25,366 nt of DNA from CAYXXZ01 sp964469165. Its GTDB lineage: Bacteria; Pseudomonadota; Gammaproteobacteria; Pseudomonadales; Porticoccaceae. Each line of letters opens with the position of its first letter. The first letter of the stretch is position 1. Below, one piece after another: positions 14,903-23,290 of the stretch. The translations under genes and the position numbers were made by a program. Where the stretch lies: contig CAYXXZ010000043.1 in the NCBI GenBank assembly GCA_964469165.1, positions 1 to 25,366 on the forward strand, read 5' to 3'. The notes beneath the pieces are model-generated. The model was not told the DNA's origin, did no database searches, and saw only the letters and a program-made list of their open reading frames with translations.

Positions 14903-15781
14903 ATGAGTTGGTTGCAGCGGATAAAAAAAGGCCCGGGTACGCTCAAGAAAGACCGTACCAACAGTGTCCCCGAGGGTCTGTGGCGTAAATGCCCGCTTTG
15001 TAACACGCCACTATACCGTCCGGAACTGGAAAAGAATTACGACGTCTGCCCCAAGTGTGATCACCATATTCGTATCGGGGCGCGCCGCCGCCTGGAGCTG
15101 TTTCTCGACCCCGAAGGGCGTGAAGAGCTGGCTGTGGACGTGGTGCCGGTGGATCGCCTCAAATTCAAGGACACCAAACGATACAAGGACAGGCTGAGCG
15201 ACGCTCAGAAACAAACCGGCGAGAAGGATGCCCTCATTGCCATATCCGGCAAGCTCCAGGGGCTGCCGCTAGTTGCGGTTGCCTTCGAATTCAATTTCCA
15301 CGGCGGCTCGATGGGTTACGCGGTAGGTGAAAAATTCACGCGCGCGGCCAAGGTCTGCCTCGAAAAACGCATCCCTCTGGTGTGTTTTTCCGCCACGGGG
15401 GGCGCCCGTATGCAGGAGGCGCTGATCTCCCTGATGCAGATGGCGAAAACCAGCGCCATCATCGAACGCATGAAGGAGCAGGGTATCCCGTACATCTCGG
15501 TGATGACCGATCCGGTCTACGGCGGTGTCTCCGCAAGTCTTGCCATGCTTGGCGACATCAACGTTGCCGAGCCCAGCGCGCGGGCCGGCTTTGCCGGGCC
15601 CAACATCATCGAGCAAACCATCCGTCAGAAGCTGCCGCCGGGGTTTCAGCGCAGTGAGTTTCTTCTCGAGCACGGCGCCATCGACATGATCATATCGCGC
15701 CCCGATATGCGCAGTACTCTTGCGAGACTGCTCAGCAAAATGACCGGATTCCCCATCGTGCAAGACCCCACGGATGCCTGA
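14903..15781 (+). CDS. accD: Acetyl-CoA carboxylase carboxyltransferase subunit beta
   Basis: AccD with AccA transfers the carboxyl group from biotin carrier protein to acetyl-CoA, making malonyl-CoA for fatty acids. The protein has 292 residues from the ATG at 14903. The N-terminal zinc ribbon is intact with Cys30, Cys33, Cys49 and Cys52 (KCPLCN and VCPKCDHH). The crotonase-fold carboxyltransferase domain follows, with FNFHGGSMGYAVGEKF, SATGGARMQEA and AGPNIIEQTIRQKLPPGFQRSEFLL. I preferred MSWLQRIKKG as start because it matches the family N-terminus; a TTG at 14888 would add five residues. folC begins 8 nt inside its end. Confidence 0.98.
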   Translation: MSWLQRIKKGPGTLKKDRTNSVPEGLWRKCPLCNTPLYRPELEKNYDVCPKCDHHIRIGARRRLELFLDPEGREELAVDVVPVDRLKFKDTKRYKDRLSDAQKQTGEKDALIAISGKLQGLPLVAVAFEFNFHGGSMGYAVGEKFTRAAKVCLEKRIPLVCFSATGGARMQEALISLMQMAKTSAIIERMKEQGIPYISVMTDPVYGGVSASLAMLGDINVAEPSARAGFAGPNIIEQTIRQKLPPGFQRSEFLLEHGAIDMIISRPDMRSTLARLLSKMTGFPIVQDPTDA

Positions 15782-17093
15782 GCGCGACCCGGAAACCGAC
15801 GGGGGTTGCTCGACACCGCCGCGATGTCTGGAAGATTGGCTGACGCTTATCGAAGCCCGCCACCCGCGCGAAATCGACTTGGGCCTCGAGCGCATCGCCC
15901 AGGTGGCGGCGCGACTTGCGTTGCCGGCGCTGGCCCGCAAGCAGGTGGTGGTCGCGGGTACCAATGGCAAGGGCTCTTGCGTGCGTACGCTCGAAGCCAT
16001 CGCCCTTGCCAGGGGGCTGCGGGTAGGCGCCTATACCTCGCCCCATATCCTTTCCTATAACGAGCGCCTGCGCCTGCAGGGCGAGCCTATCGGCGACGAG
16101 GCGCTGTGCGCCGCATTCGCCGCCGTCGAGGCCGTGCGGGGCGACATTTCGCTGACCTATTTCGAAATGGGCACGCTGGCCGCGATGCATATCATGGCCG
16201 CAGCGGCTCTCGACCTCGCCATACTCGAAGTGGGTATGGGGGGGCGCTTCGATGCCGTCAACATCGTCGACGCCGATCTCGCGGTGATAACGGCCATCGA
16301 TATCGATCACGCCGACTGGCTGGGTAACAGTCGCGATGCAATCGCCGCCGAGAAGGCGGGGGTGGCGCGCGCGGGCCGACCTGTGGTGTGCTGCGACCCC
16401 GATCCGCCGCCAGGGTTGCTGACCGCGCTGGCGCAGGTTTCGGCAAAGCTTTTTTTCATCGGGGCCGATTTTGGCGCCAAAACCGAGGCGGCGGAGCGTT
16501 TCGATGCGTTTTTTTGCGGCCCCGGCGGCGCGCAGGCATTCGGCGCGCTGCCCGTGCCGCGCTTGCCGTTGCCGAGTGTGCTGGCGGCCATTGAGGCGGC
16601 GTTTCTGCTCGGCTATGCGCCCGATCACGCCCTGCTCGCGGATGTGCTGACCAACGTCACCTTGCCCGGCCGATTTCAGATGCTGACCTGGCGCGGTAAA
16701 ACGCTGGTCCTGGATGTTGCCCACAATCCCGCGGCGGCGGCGTTTCTGGCTCGGCGTCTGGCTGATACAGGGCGGGAGGTTGTCGCTGTCGCCGCACTCA
16801 TGGCAGACAAGGACAGAGCCGGTTTCATCGCCGCGCTGCAGCCCGTGGTGAGTGCCTGGTGCTGTCCCGATCTGGCGGTGCCAAGGGCGCTGCCGGGCGC
16901 CGAACTCGCGGCACGCGTCCGCGCCGCGGGCTGTCGGGGTGCAGCGTTTGCAAGCGTGGGCGATGCCGTCGAAAAGGCGCTGGCAATGTGCGACAAGGAC
17001 GGTATCATTGTCGCCTGCGGCTCTTTCCACACGATTTCCGCGGTCATGAAATACATTGATGCCAGCAGCCCCGGAGGGCGACATGATCTCTGA
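15774..17093 (+). CDS. folC: Bifunctional dihydrofolate synthase / folylpolyglutamate synthase
   Basis: FolC adds glutamate to dihydropteroate and extends the polyglutamate tail of folates, using ATP. It is a Mur-ligase-family enzyme of 439 residues. The P-loop AGTNGKGS lies at about residues 61-68, SPHILSYNERLRLQGEPI is the folate-loop region, and LEVGMGGRFDAVN with TAIDIDHADWLG forms the central site. The C-terminal domain has DVAHNPAAAAFL and a final CGSFHTISAV. The ATG overlaps the accD stop by 8 nt and the gene overlaps dedD by 11 nt, so accD, folC and dedD form one translationally linked operon. Confidence 0.97.
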   Translation: MPERDPETDGGCSTPPRCLEDWLTLIEARHPREIDLGLERIAQVAARLALPALARKQVVVAGTNGKGSCVRTLEAIALARGLRVGAYTSPHILSYNERLRLQGEPIGDEALCAAFAAVEAVRGDISLTYFEMGTLAAMHIMAAAALDLAILEVGMGGRFDAVNIVDADLAVITAIDIDHADWLGNSRDAIAAEKAGVARAGRPVVCCDPDPPPGLLTALAQVSAKLFFIGADFGAKTEAAERFDAFFCGPGGAQAFGALPVPRLPLPSVLAAIEAAFLLGYAPDHALLADVLTNVTLPGRFQMLTWRGKTLVLDVAHNPAAAAFLARRLADTGREVVAVAALMADKDRAGFIAALQPVVSAWCCPDLAVPRALPGAELAARVRAAGCRGAAFASVGDAVEKALAMCDKDGIIVACGSFHTISAVMKYIDASSPGGRHDL

Positions 17094-17715
17094 GCGCTTC
17101 AAGCAGCGACTGGTGGGCATTCTCGTCCTCTCCGCTCTGGCCATTGTTTTCATTCCCGTATTTTTCAATTTCGAGCCTTCGGCTCCGATCGACGAGACAT
17201 CGCAGATTCCGCCGGCGCCAGAGATCGCACCGGTGACCATCGCGGAGCCGGAAGCGCCGCCTGTGGACTATCGGGTACCGGATCACGAATCGGCATTTCG
17301 ACTCGACAGCGATGTCGTTGCCGCTGAGAAGGCAGAGCAGGCACCGTCGCCGGCACCAGTGAAACCGGCGCCGGGCAAAGCGCCCGAGGCCAAGCCGAGC
17401 GCCGCGACACCTGCCCATGCAACACCCGCAAAAAAAGCGCCTGAAGTGGCGCCGACGCTCGCTGCCAATGGCCTGCCCGAGTCCTGGGTGATTCAGGTGG
17501 CCAGTTTTCGCGATGCCGCTGCCGCCGCGCAGATGAGCAGCAAACTTCAGCAGGCGGGGCACAAGGCGTTTGTGCGCCAGGGCGTGTCGGGCGGCAATGC
17601 GGTACACCGGGTTTATGTCGGCCCTCACGTGCTGCGCAAGAGTGCGGACGATGAGAAGGCCCGCATAGACGCCGCCCATAAGGTCAAGTCGCTGGTCATG
17701 CGGTTCGAGCCATAA
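17083..17715 (+). CDS. dedD: SPOR-domain cell-division protein DedD
   Basis: The product is a bitopic inner-membrane protein of 210 residues in the DedD family. It has a short cytoplasmic start (MISERFKQRLVG), one membrane segment (about 9-27), a long Pro/Ala/Lys-rich periplasmic linker (about 35-130), and a C-terminal SPOR domain (about 133-207, SWVIQVASFRDAAAAAQMSSKLQQAGHKAFV). SPOR domains bind denuded septal peptidoglycan and place the protein at the division site. The ATG at 17083 has GGAGGG 4-5 nt upstream and overlaps folC. Position between folC and cvpA is conserved in gammaproteobacteria. Confidence 0.93.
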   Translation: MISERFKQRLVGILVLSALAIVFIPVFFNFEPSAPIDETSQIPPAPEIAPVTIAEPEAPPVDYRVPDHESAFRLDSDVVAAEKAEQAPSPAPVKPAPGKAPEAKPSAATPAHATPAKKAPEVAPTLAANGLPESWVIQVASFRDAAAAAQMSSKLQQAGHKAFVRQGVSGGNAVHRVYVGPHVLRKSADDEKARIDAAHKVKSLVMRFEP

Positions 17716-17717
17716 AG

Positions 17718-17863
17718 ACAGCTGTAAGCTCTAAGCTTTAAGCTGGATGTGGCAGGGTTCTGCGTTTTTACGCGCCGGATATTGCAATTCCAGATGCTCC
17801 CCGGATGTCGATAGAATGCCCAGGAGAGCCCAGTCCGGCTTAAAGCTTAGAGCTTATAGCTGT
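17718..17863. repeat. Heptad inverted element, GCTNTAA class (dedD-cvpA)
   Basis: The arms are 26 bp (17718-17743 and 17838-17863) and pair at 25 of 26 positions. The left arm reads ACA then GCTGTAA, GCTCTAA, GCTTTAA; the right arm reads GCTTAAA, GCTTAGA, GCTTATA, then GCTGT. Each variant heptamer has its complementary variant in the mirror position. The 94-nt spacer has no ORF. The left arm starts 2 nt after the dedD stop, so the element separates accD-folC-dedD from cvpA-purF. Confidence 0.88.
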
Positions 17864-17974
17864 ATGGCGCAGCATTAACTTATCTCTGTGAATGAACCAC
17901 AGAGGGGCGAGTCTTTGTTAAAATCCGCGACCTTGCAGCACCGACCTTGCAACACAGAGCAGAGGGGCTCGATA

Positions 17975-18469
17975 TTGAACTGGGCAGATTGGGCTATTGT
18001 TGCCATTCTCGGCTTTTCCACGTTGATCAGTATCGCGCGGGGCTTTATCCGTGAGGCTCTGTCTCTGGCAATCTGGGCAGCGGCTTTTCTCGGCGCCATG
18101 CTCTTCCACCAGGAGGCGTCGGTGTATTTCACGAATCTGGTGGACACGCCGTCGCTGCGCGCACTGGTTGCCTGGGTGGTGTTGTTTTTCGGTATTCTCA
18201 TGGTGGGCTCGCTGTTCAGCTTCGTGTTTTCCCACCTCGTGGCGTCAACCGGGCTCTCCGGCACCGATCGCTTGCTGGGCTCCCTGTTCGGTGCCCTGCG
18301 CGGTTTTATCGTCGTCATGGCTATACTTATTGTCCTGCCCGGGGTGCTGCCGGTGTCTCAGGATATCTGGTGGCAGGATTCTGTTCTGATTCCTTATTTC
18401 CTCGCCTGCGAAGGCTGGGTAATGGATGTCGGCGCAAGCGTGCTGGCCTTTTTCAAGGCGTTTTTCTGA
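17975..18469 (+). CDS. cvpA: CvpA-family membrane protein
   Basis: CvpA is an inner-membrane protein first tied to colicin V export and linked to purF; its biochemical role is still unsettled. The protein has 164 residues from a TTG at 17975 and about four membrane segments. The N-terminus (M)NWADWAIVAILGFSTLISIARGFIREALSL matches the family, and GTDRLLGSLFGALRGFIVV is the conserved inner motif. The TTG start is supported by AGAGGGG about 9 nt upstream and by length; a GTG at 17888 would add 29 residues without family similarity. purF follows after 56 nt and is likely cotranscribed. Confidence 0.92.
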   Translation: MNWADWAIVAILGFSTLISIARGFIREALSLAIWAAAFLGAMLFHQEASVYFTNLVDTPSLRALVAWVVLFFGILMVGSLFSFVFSHLVASTGLSGTDRLLGSLFGALRGFIVVMAILIVLPGVLPVSQDIWWQDSVLIPYFLACEGWVMDVGASVLAFFKAFF

Positions 18470-18525
18470 CCGGGTTTTTGTTCGGCCCCAGGCAGTTCGA
18501 GAGCCAAGTGCTGAGGTAAGTCTTT

Positions 18526-20055
18526 ATGTGTGGTGTTGTCGGCCTTGTTGGCAAGATGGATGTGAACCTCAATCTCTATGATGCATTGACCATGCTTCAA
18601 CATCGAGGCCAGGACGCCGCCGGAATCATGACCTGTGAAAACGGGCGCATCCATCAGCGCAAGGACGTGGGGCTGGTGCGCGATGTGTTTCACACCCGCC
18701 ACATGGGGCGACTCAAGGGCAACATGGGCATCGGCCACGTGCGCTACCCGACGGCGGGCAGCTCCGGCCCGGCGCTGGCGCAGCCGTTCTATGTCAACTC
18801 GCCCTACGGTATCTGCATGGCCCACAACGGCAATCTCACCAATGCGGAGTCGCTCAAATCCCACCTGTTCATGTCCGACCTGCGCCATGTCAACACGGAT
18901 TCCGACTCCGAGGTTCTGCTCAACATCTTCGCTCACGAGCTGCATCTGCAAGGCAAGATGCGCCCCGAGCCCGCCGACGTCTTCGCCGCCATCGCGCGCC
19001 TGCACCGGCGCTGCAACGGCGCCTACGCGGTGGTGGGCATGATCGCCAGTTACGGTGTTTTCGCGTTCCGCGACCCGTTCGGCATCCGCCCGCTGGTTTA
19101 CGGATACCGCGATACCGATCTTGGCAGGGAGTACATGGTGGCATCCGAAACCGTCGCCCTCGACGTGCTCGGCTTTACCGTGGAGCGCGATGTGAGGCCG
19201 GGCGAGGCGATCTATATCGATATCGACGGCAATTTCTACAGTGCCCAGTGCGCCGACAACCCGCGCCTGGTGCCCTGCATTTTCGAGCAAGTCTATTTTG
19301 CCCGCCCAGATTCCATCATCGACAATATTTCAGTGTACAAATGCCGCCTGCGCATGGGCGAAAAAATGGCGGAGAGAGTACTTGCGGCCTGGCCGGATCA
19401 CGATATCGACGTGGTGATCCCGGTGCCGGATACCAGCCGGGTATGCGCCCAGGCCCTGGCGGAAAGGCTCGATGTGAAATTCCGCGAAGGCTTCATGAAA
19501 AACCGCTACATCGGGCGAACGTTCATCATGCCGGGGCAGAAGCAGCGCAAGAAATCAGTGCGCCAGAAGCTGAATCCCATTCGCCTGGAGTTTCAGGGCA
19601 AGAACGTTCTGCTGGTGGATGACTCCATCGTGCGCGGCACCACGTCGCGGGAAATCATCCAGATGGCCCGGGATGCCGGGGCTAAAAAGGTTTATATCGC
19701 GTCGGCGGCGCCGCCGGTGCGTTATCCCAATGTCTACGGCATCGATATGCCGTCCGCGGAAGAGCTGGTCGCCCATGGCCACACCGTGGAAGAAGTGGCC
19801 GCCAATATCGGCGCGGACTGGCTCATATACCAGGAGCTCGACGACCTCATCGACAGTGCCCGCGAAGGCAACGACAGCATCGAGCAGTTCGAATGCTCGG
19901 TCTTCGATGGCAAGTACGTCACGGGCGATGTCGACGACAATTATCTGCACCAGCTTGCCGCGGCGCGCAATGATTCAGCAAAAATGGCCTCGGAAGGGCA
20001 ATTGCGCCTTGAAGTGGTTGGTCTGCACAACACCGATGCGGGGAGCCCGAGATGA
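18526..20055 (+). CDS. purF: Amidophosphoribosyltransferase
   Basis: PurF makes 5-phosphoribosylamine from PRPP and glutamine, the first committed step of purine synthesis. It has 509 residues. The N-terminal Ntn glutaminase starts with the nucleophile Cys2 (MCGVVGLVG) and carries LQHRGQDAAGI, GHVRYPTAG and AHNGNLTN. The C-terminal phosphoribosyltransferase domain has the PRPP loop LLVDDSIVRGTTSREI and RYIGRTFI. There is no propeptide and no visible iron-sulfur cysteine set, as in enteric-type PurF. The ATG has GAGG 9 nt upstream. Its TGA overlaps the metZ ATG (ATGA). Confidence 0.98.
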   Translation: MCGVVGLVGKMDVNLNLYDALTMLQHRGQDAAGIMTCENGRIHQRKDVGLVRDVFHTRHMGRLKGNMGIGHVRYPTAGSSGPALAQPFYVNSPYGICMAHNGNLTNAESLKSHLFMSDLRHVNTDSDSEVLLNIFAHELHLQGKMRPEPADVFAAIARLHRRCNGAYAVVGMIASYGVFAFRDPFGIRPLVYGYRDTDLGREYMVASETVALDVLGFTVERDVRPGEAIYIDIDGNFYSAQCADNPRLVPCIFEQVYFARPDSIIDNISVYKCRLRMGEKMAERVLAAWPDHDIDVVIPVPDTSRVCAQALAERLDVKFREGFMKNRYIGRTFIMPGQKQRKKSVRQKLNPIRLEFQGKNVLLVDDSIVRGTTSREIIQMARDAGAKKVYIASAAPPVRYPNVYGIDMPSAEELVAHGHTVEEVAANIGADWLIYQELDDLIDSAREGNDSIEQFECSVFDGKYVTGDVDDNYLHQLAAARNDSAKMASEGQLRLEVVGLHNTDAGSPR

Positions 20056-21251
20056 GTTTTTTCGATGACAACGATCTACTGTCCGGCGCCGGCCTGGATA
20101 CGCTCGCCATTCGTGCCGGCCAGCGCCGCAGTGCCGAGGGCGAGCACGCCGAGGCGATCTTTGCGACATCCAGTTATGTGTTCGCCAGTGCCGCCGAGGC
20201 TGCCGCGCGTTTCAGTGGTGAACAGGCCGGCAACGTCTACTCCCGCTATACCAACCCCACCGTGCGCACCTTCGAGGAACGCCTCGCCGCGCTGGAAGGC
20301 GCAGAGGCGGCAGTGGCGACCTCTTCGGGCATGGCGGCCATCCTCAGCACCTGCATGGCGTTTCTGAAGGCGGGCGACCACATTGTCTGCTCACGGGATG
20401 TGTTTGGCACCACTACCGGCCTGTTTGGCAAACAACTGGGCAAGTTCGGCGTCGAAACCACGTTCGTGCCTCTCGCCGACCTGGCGGGCTGGCGCGCGGC
20501 GGTCAGGCAGACCACGCGCCTGCTCTTCATCGAGACCCCCTCCAACCCGCTGTGCGAAGTGGCCGATATCAGCGCACTGGCGGACATCGCCCACAGCTGC
20601 GGCGCTCTGCTGGTGGTGGACAACTGTTTCTGCACCCCCGCGCTGCAGAAGCCATTGACTCTCGGTGCGGATCTGGTTGTTCACTCCGCCACCAAGTATC
20701 TGGATGGCCAGGGCCGCTGCCTGGGCGGCGCGGTCGCCGGGCGTCGCGAGCTGACCAACGAAGTCCTGACGTTCCTGCGCTCCGCGGGCCCCACCATGAG
20801 CCCGTTCAATGCCTGGGTGTTTCTCAAGGGGCTCGAAACCCTGCGCCTGCGCATGGAAGCCCACTGTGCCAACGCGCTGGCGCTGGCGCAGTGGCTCGAC
20901 GCGCGTCCCGAAGTGGACAAGGTGTTCTACGCCGGCTTGCCGTCCCATCCCGGCCATGCCGTCGCGGCGCGCCAGCAGAGCGGCTTTGGCGGCGTGTTGT
21001 CGTTCCAGGTGCGCGGCGGCCGGGAAGAAGCCTGGAAGGTCATCGACGCGACCCGCATTCTCTCGCTCACTGCAAACCTCGGCGATGTGAAAACCACCAT
21101 CGTCCATCCGGCAACCACCACCCACGGCCGGATCAGCGCGGAGGAGCGCAGGCTGGCGGGCATCAGCGAGGGTTTGATCCGCATCGCCGTCGGGCTCGAG
21201 GACATCGAGGACATCAAAGGCGACCTCGCGCGGGGTTTTGCGTTGCTATGA
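20052..21251 (+). CDS. metZ: O-succinylhomoserine sulfhydrylase
   Basis: MetZ uses PLP to make homocysteine directly from O-succinylhomoserine and sulfide, the methionine route of Pseudomonas. It is a Cys/Met-metabolism PLP enzyme of 399 residues. The Schiff-base lysine is Lys215 in SATKYLDGQGR. Other markers are YSRYTNPTVRTFEERLAALEG, TSSGMAAI (phosphate cup) and the C-terminal THGRISAEERRLAGI. Neighbour purF is the classic context that favours MetZ over cystathionine gamma-synthase. It overlaps purF by 4 nt and moxR by 4 nt. Confidence 0.95.
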   Translation: MSFFDDNDLLSGAGLDTLAIRAGQRRSAEGEHAEAIFATSSYVFASAAEAAARFSGEQAGNVYSRYTNPTVRTFEERLAALEGAEAAVATSSGMAAILSTCMAFLKAGDHIVCSRDVFGTTTGLFGKQLGKFGVETTFVPLADLAGWRAAVRQTTRLLFIETPSNPLCEVADISALADIAHSCGALLVVDNCFCTPALQKPLTLGADLVVHSATKYLDGQGRCLGGAVAGRRELTNEVLTFLRSAGPTMSPFNAWVFLKGLETLRLRMEAHCANALALAQWLDARPEVDKVFYAGLPSHPGHAVAARQQSGFGGVLSFQVRGGREEAWKVIDATRILSLTANLGDVKTTIVHPATTTHGRISAEERRLAGISEGLIRIAVGLEDIEDIKGDLARGFALL

Positions 21252-22174
21252 ACGCCAGGGCGGGCCAGGACGGCCTCGAAGCCGTGGTCAACGAAGTCAG
21301 CTCCGTCCTGATCGGAAAGCGCCATCAGATACAGCTCGCCCTGTGCTGCCTGCTGGCGCGCGGCCATCTGCTCATCGAAGACCTGCCCGGTATGGGCAAA
21401 ACCACCCTCGCGCATGGACTCGCCAGTGCCCTGGGGCTGACCTTCAAGCGTTTGCAGTTCACCAGCGACCTGTTGCCGTCGGACATTCTTGGCATTTCCA
21501 TCTACGATCGCGAAAGCGAGGGTTTTCGCTTTCATCCCGGCCCTGTCTTTACCCAACTGCTGCTCGCCGACGAGATCAACCGCTCCACCCCAAAAACCCA
21601 GAGCGCACTGCTCGAAGCCATGGCCGAAGGGCAGGTCACCATCGACGGCGTGAGCCGTGATCTTGCGCCGCCTTTCTTTGTCATTGCCACGCAGAATCCG
21701 ATCTCCCAGAGAGGCACCTATCCGCTGCCGGAATCGCAGCAGGACCGCTTCGCCATGTGCATTTCGTTGGGTTATCCGGATGCGGAAGCGGAAAAGCAGA
21801 TGCTGCTCGGCGCCGCCAGCAAACGCGATGCCGCGGCCCTGCGGCCCTGTCTGGATGCGGAAAGACTGCTGCGCCTTCAGGAGGATGCGACCAGGGTGCA
21901 CGCATCGGAAGCCCTGGCGGATTACATCCTGCGCCTGGTGCGCTTTACCCGTGAGGGCGAGGGCGCCGATACCGGCCTGTCGCCGCGCGCCTCTCTGATG
22001 CTGCTCGCCTGCGCCCGTGCCTGGGCGCTGCTCGAAGGGCGCGATTACGTCATTCCGGAAGACGTGCAGCGCGTGTTTCCGGCGGTGGCCAAACACCGTC
22101 TCCACCCCCATGGCGAGGCGGGCAAGGGCGGCGCCCTGGTGCAGCGAGCGCTCGATGCTGTGGATGTAGTCTGA
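21248..22174 (+). CDS. MoxR-family AAA+ ATPase
   Basis: The product is a MoxR-type AAA+ ATPase of 308 residues, thought to act as a chaperone for partner proteins, often DUF58 or VWA proteins. The Walker A motif is PGMGKTT (47-53), Walker B is LLLADEIN (104-111), and TQNPISQRGTYPLPESQQDRF is the sensor region typical of MoxR. A C-terminal lid domain (about 215-308) follows. I chose the ATG that overlaps the metZ stop as ATGA; the frame stays open far upstream inside metZ only as a shadow. DUF58 and TgpA follow, the same trio as PA2875-PA2873 in P. aeruginosa. A 153-nt gap holding a heptad element separates it from DUF58. Confidence 0.95.
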   Translation: MNARAGQDGLEAVVNEVSSVLIGKRHQIQLALCCLLARGHLLIEDLPGMGKTTLAHGLASALGLTFKRLQFTSDLLPSDILGISIYDRESEGFRFHPGPVFTQLLLADEINRSTPKTQSALLEAMAEGQVTIDGVSRDLAPPFFVIATQNPISQRGTYPLPESQQDRFAMCISLGYPDAEAEKQMLLGAASKRDAAALRPCLDAERLLRLQEDATRVHASEALADYILRLVRFTREGEGADTGLSPRASLMLLACARAWALLEGRDYVIPEDVQRVFPAVAKHRLHPHGEAGKGGALVQRALDAVDVV

Positions 22175-22316
22175 GTTGCACGTTACAAGTTTCACGTTGC
22201 ACGAGGGCAGCTGCAGCGAGAACTGCGCACTGGCAATAAAGTCTGGGTGGCGGAATAAATCACCGGGTCGTCTCGGGTTTGCTTTTGCGTGCAACGTGAA
22301 ACTTGTAACGTGAAAC
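22175..22316. repeat. Heptad inverted element, GTTTCAC class, splitting moxR and DUF58
   Basis: Four heptamers per arm: left GTTGCAC, GTTACAA, GTTTCAC, GTTGCAC (22175-22202); right GTGCAAC, GTGAAAC, TTGTAAC, GTGAAAC (22289-22316). They pair at 26 of 28 positions, including the variant GTTACAA facing TTGTAAC. The 86-nt spacer has no ORF. The left arm begins at the base after the moxR stop, and the right arm ends 11 nt before the DUF58 ATG. Confidence 0.88.
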
Positions 22317-22327
22317 TAAAAAAACAC

Positions 22328-23290
22328 ATGGCTTTTGAAAAATTTTTCGAAGATTGGCTCGAACGGCGCCTGCCCCGTGTCGAGCGCATTCGCCTCGGGC
22401 GCCGCTCCATTTTTACGTTTCCCTCCCGCGCCGGGCTTTTTTTTCTGCTGGTGCTGGCGTTGCTTTGGTTGCTGGCGATCAACTATGAAAATAACGTCGT
22501 TTTCTTCTTTGCCGCCCTCCTTGGCGCGGTATTTGTCGTCACCATTCTGCACGGCTACAGCAATGTTGCAGGCGTGACACTGCGGATACTGGCTGTCGAC
22601 AGCGGCTTTCCCGGCGAGAGCCTGCGCGTGGACATCGAACTCAGCCATGACGGCAAGCGTCACCGCGACGATATCAAGCTGTATTTCCCCGGTACCACGC
22701 CACAGCAGGTGAGCCTGGCAAAGGGTACCGACAGCACCGTCGCGAGCCTTTATGTGAGAGCGAAACGGCGCGGCAGGCTGCGGCCGGGGCGCTTGACCGT
22801 GGAGAGCGTCTATCCGCTCGGCCTGATCAGGATATGGAGCCATGTGCGCCTCGACGGCTGGGGAGCGGTCTATCCCCGGCCAGGCGCGGGTGCGTCGCAT
22901 GCGGATGGCGGCGGCGCCGAGAGCGGCGCTGTGCAAAGCGAAGTGGCAGGCACCGAGGACTTTGCCGGTCTCGAGCCCTATCGCCAGGGAGAGGCCTGGA
23001 ATCGCATTGCCTGGAAACAGGTGGCGCGTGGCCAGGGTGTCTACACCAAGCATTTCGTCGATCCGGCAGCGGAGCCGCAGTGGCTCGATTGGGCACACTT
23101 TCCCGACCTCGATCGGGAGTCGCGCCTGTCGCGGTTGTGCGGTGCGGTGCTCGAGGCGGACATGGCGGGTCGCGACTATGGACTAAAGCTGCCGGGTGAG
23201 AGCTCAGCTCTGGGGCAGGGCGAGGCGCACAGAACCCGTCTTTTGCGCATGCTCGCCCTGTTCGAGTGCGAAGACCAGGAAGCGGGCTGA
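22328..23290 (+). CDS. DUF58 domain membrane protein
   Basis: The product has 320 residues. It has two membrane segments near the N-terminus (about 36-51 and 57-74), then a large domain ending in the DUF58 core (about 210-245, EDFAGLEPYRQGEAWNRIAWKQVARGQG), a VWA-like fold that usually works with a MoxR ATPase. Function is not established; placement between moxR and tgpA suggests a role in the same envelope process. The ATG at 22328 gives a normal start (MAFEKFFEDWL), but the bases before it (CTAAAAAAACAC) hold no Shine-Dalgarno site. The open frame reaches back only into the repeat arm. Its stop overlaps the tgpA start as TGATG. Confidence 0.92.
   Translation: MAFEKFFEDWLERRLPRVERIRLGRRSIFTFPSRAGLFFLLVLALLWLLAINYENNVVFFFAALLGAVFVVTILHGYSNVAGVTLRILAVDSGFPGESLRVDIELSHDGKRHRDDIKLYFPGTTPQQVSLAKGTDSTVASLYVRAKRRGRLRPGRLTVESVYPLGLIRIWSHVRLDGWGAVYPRPGAGASHADGGGAESGAVQSEVAGTEDFAGLEPYRQGEAWNRIAWKQVARGQGVYTKHFVDPAAEPQWLDWAHFPDLDRESRLSRLCGAVLEADMAGRDYGLKLPGESSALGQGEAHRTRLLRMLALFECEDQEAG

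Noticed and set aside
15732..17240. 502-codon minus-strand open frame across folC
   Set aside because: It covers folC and its flanks on the opposite strand; composition is Arg/Gly/His-rich as expected of a shadow frame.
17888..17974. GTG start for cvpA giving 29 more residues
   Set aside because: The added stretch lacks family similarity, while the TTG at 17975 has AGAGGGG upstream and gives the usual NWADW start.
22289..22327. DUF58 start inside the repeat arm (TTG/GTG region, 13 extra residues)
   Set aside because: The extra residues are encoded by the heptamers themselves and do not resemble the family N-terminus; the ATG at 22328 does.
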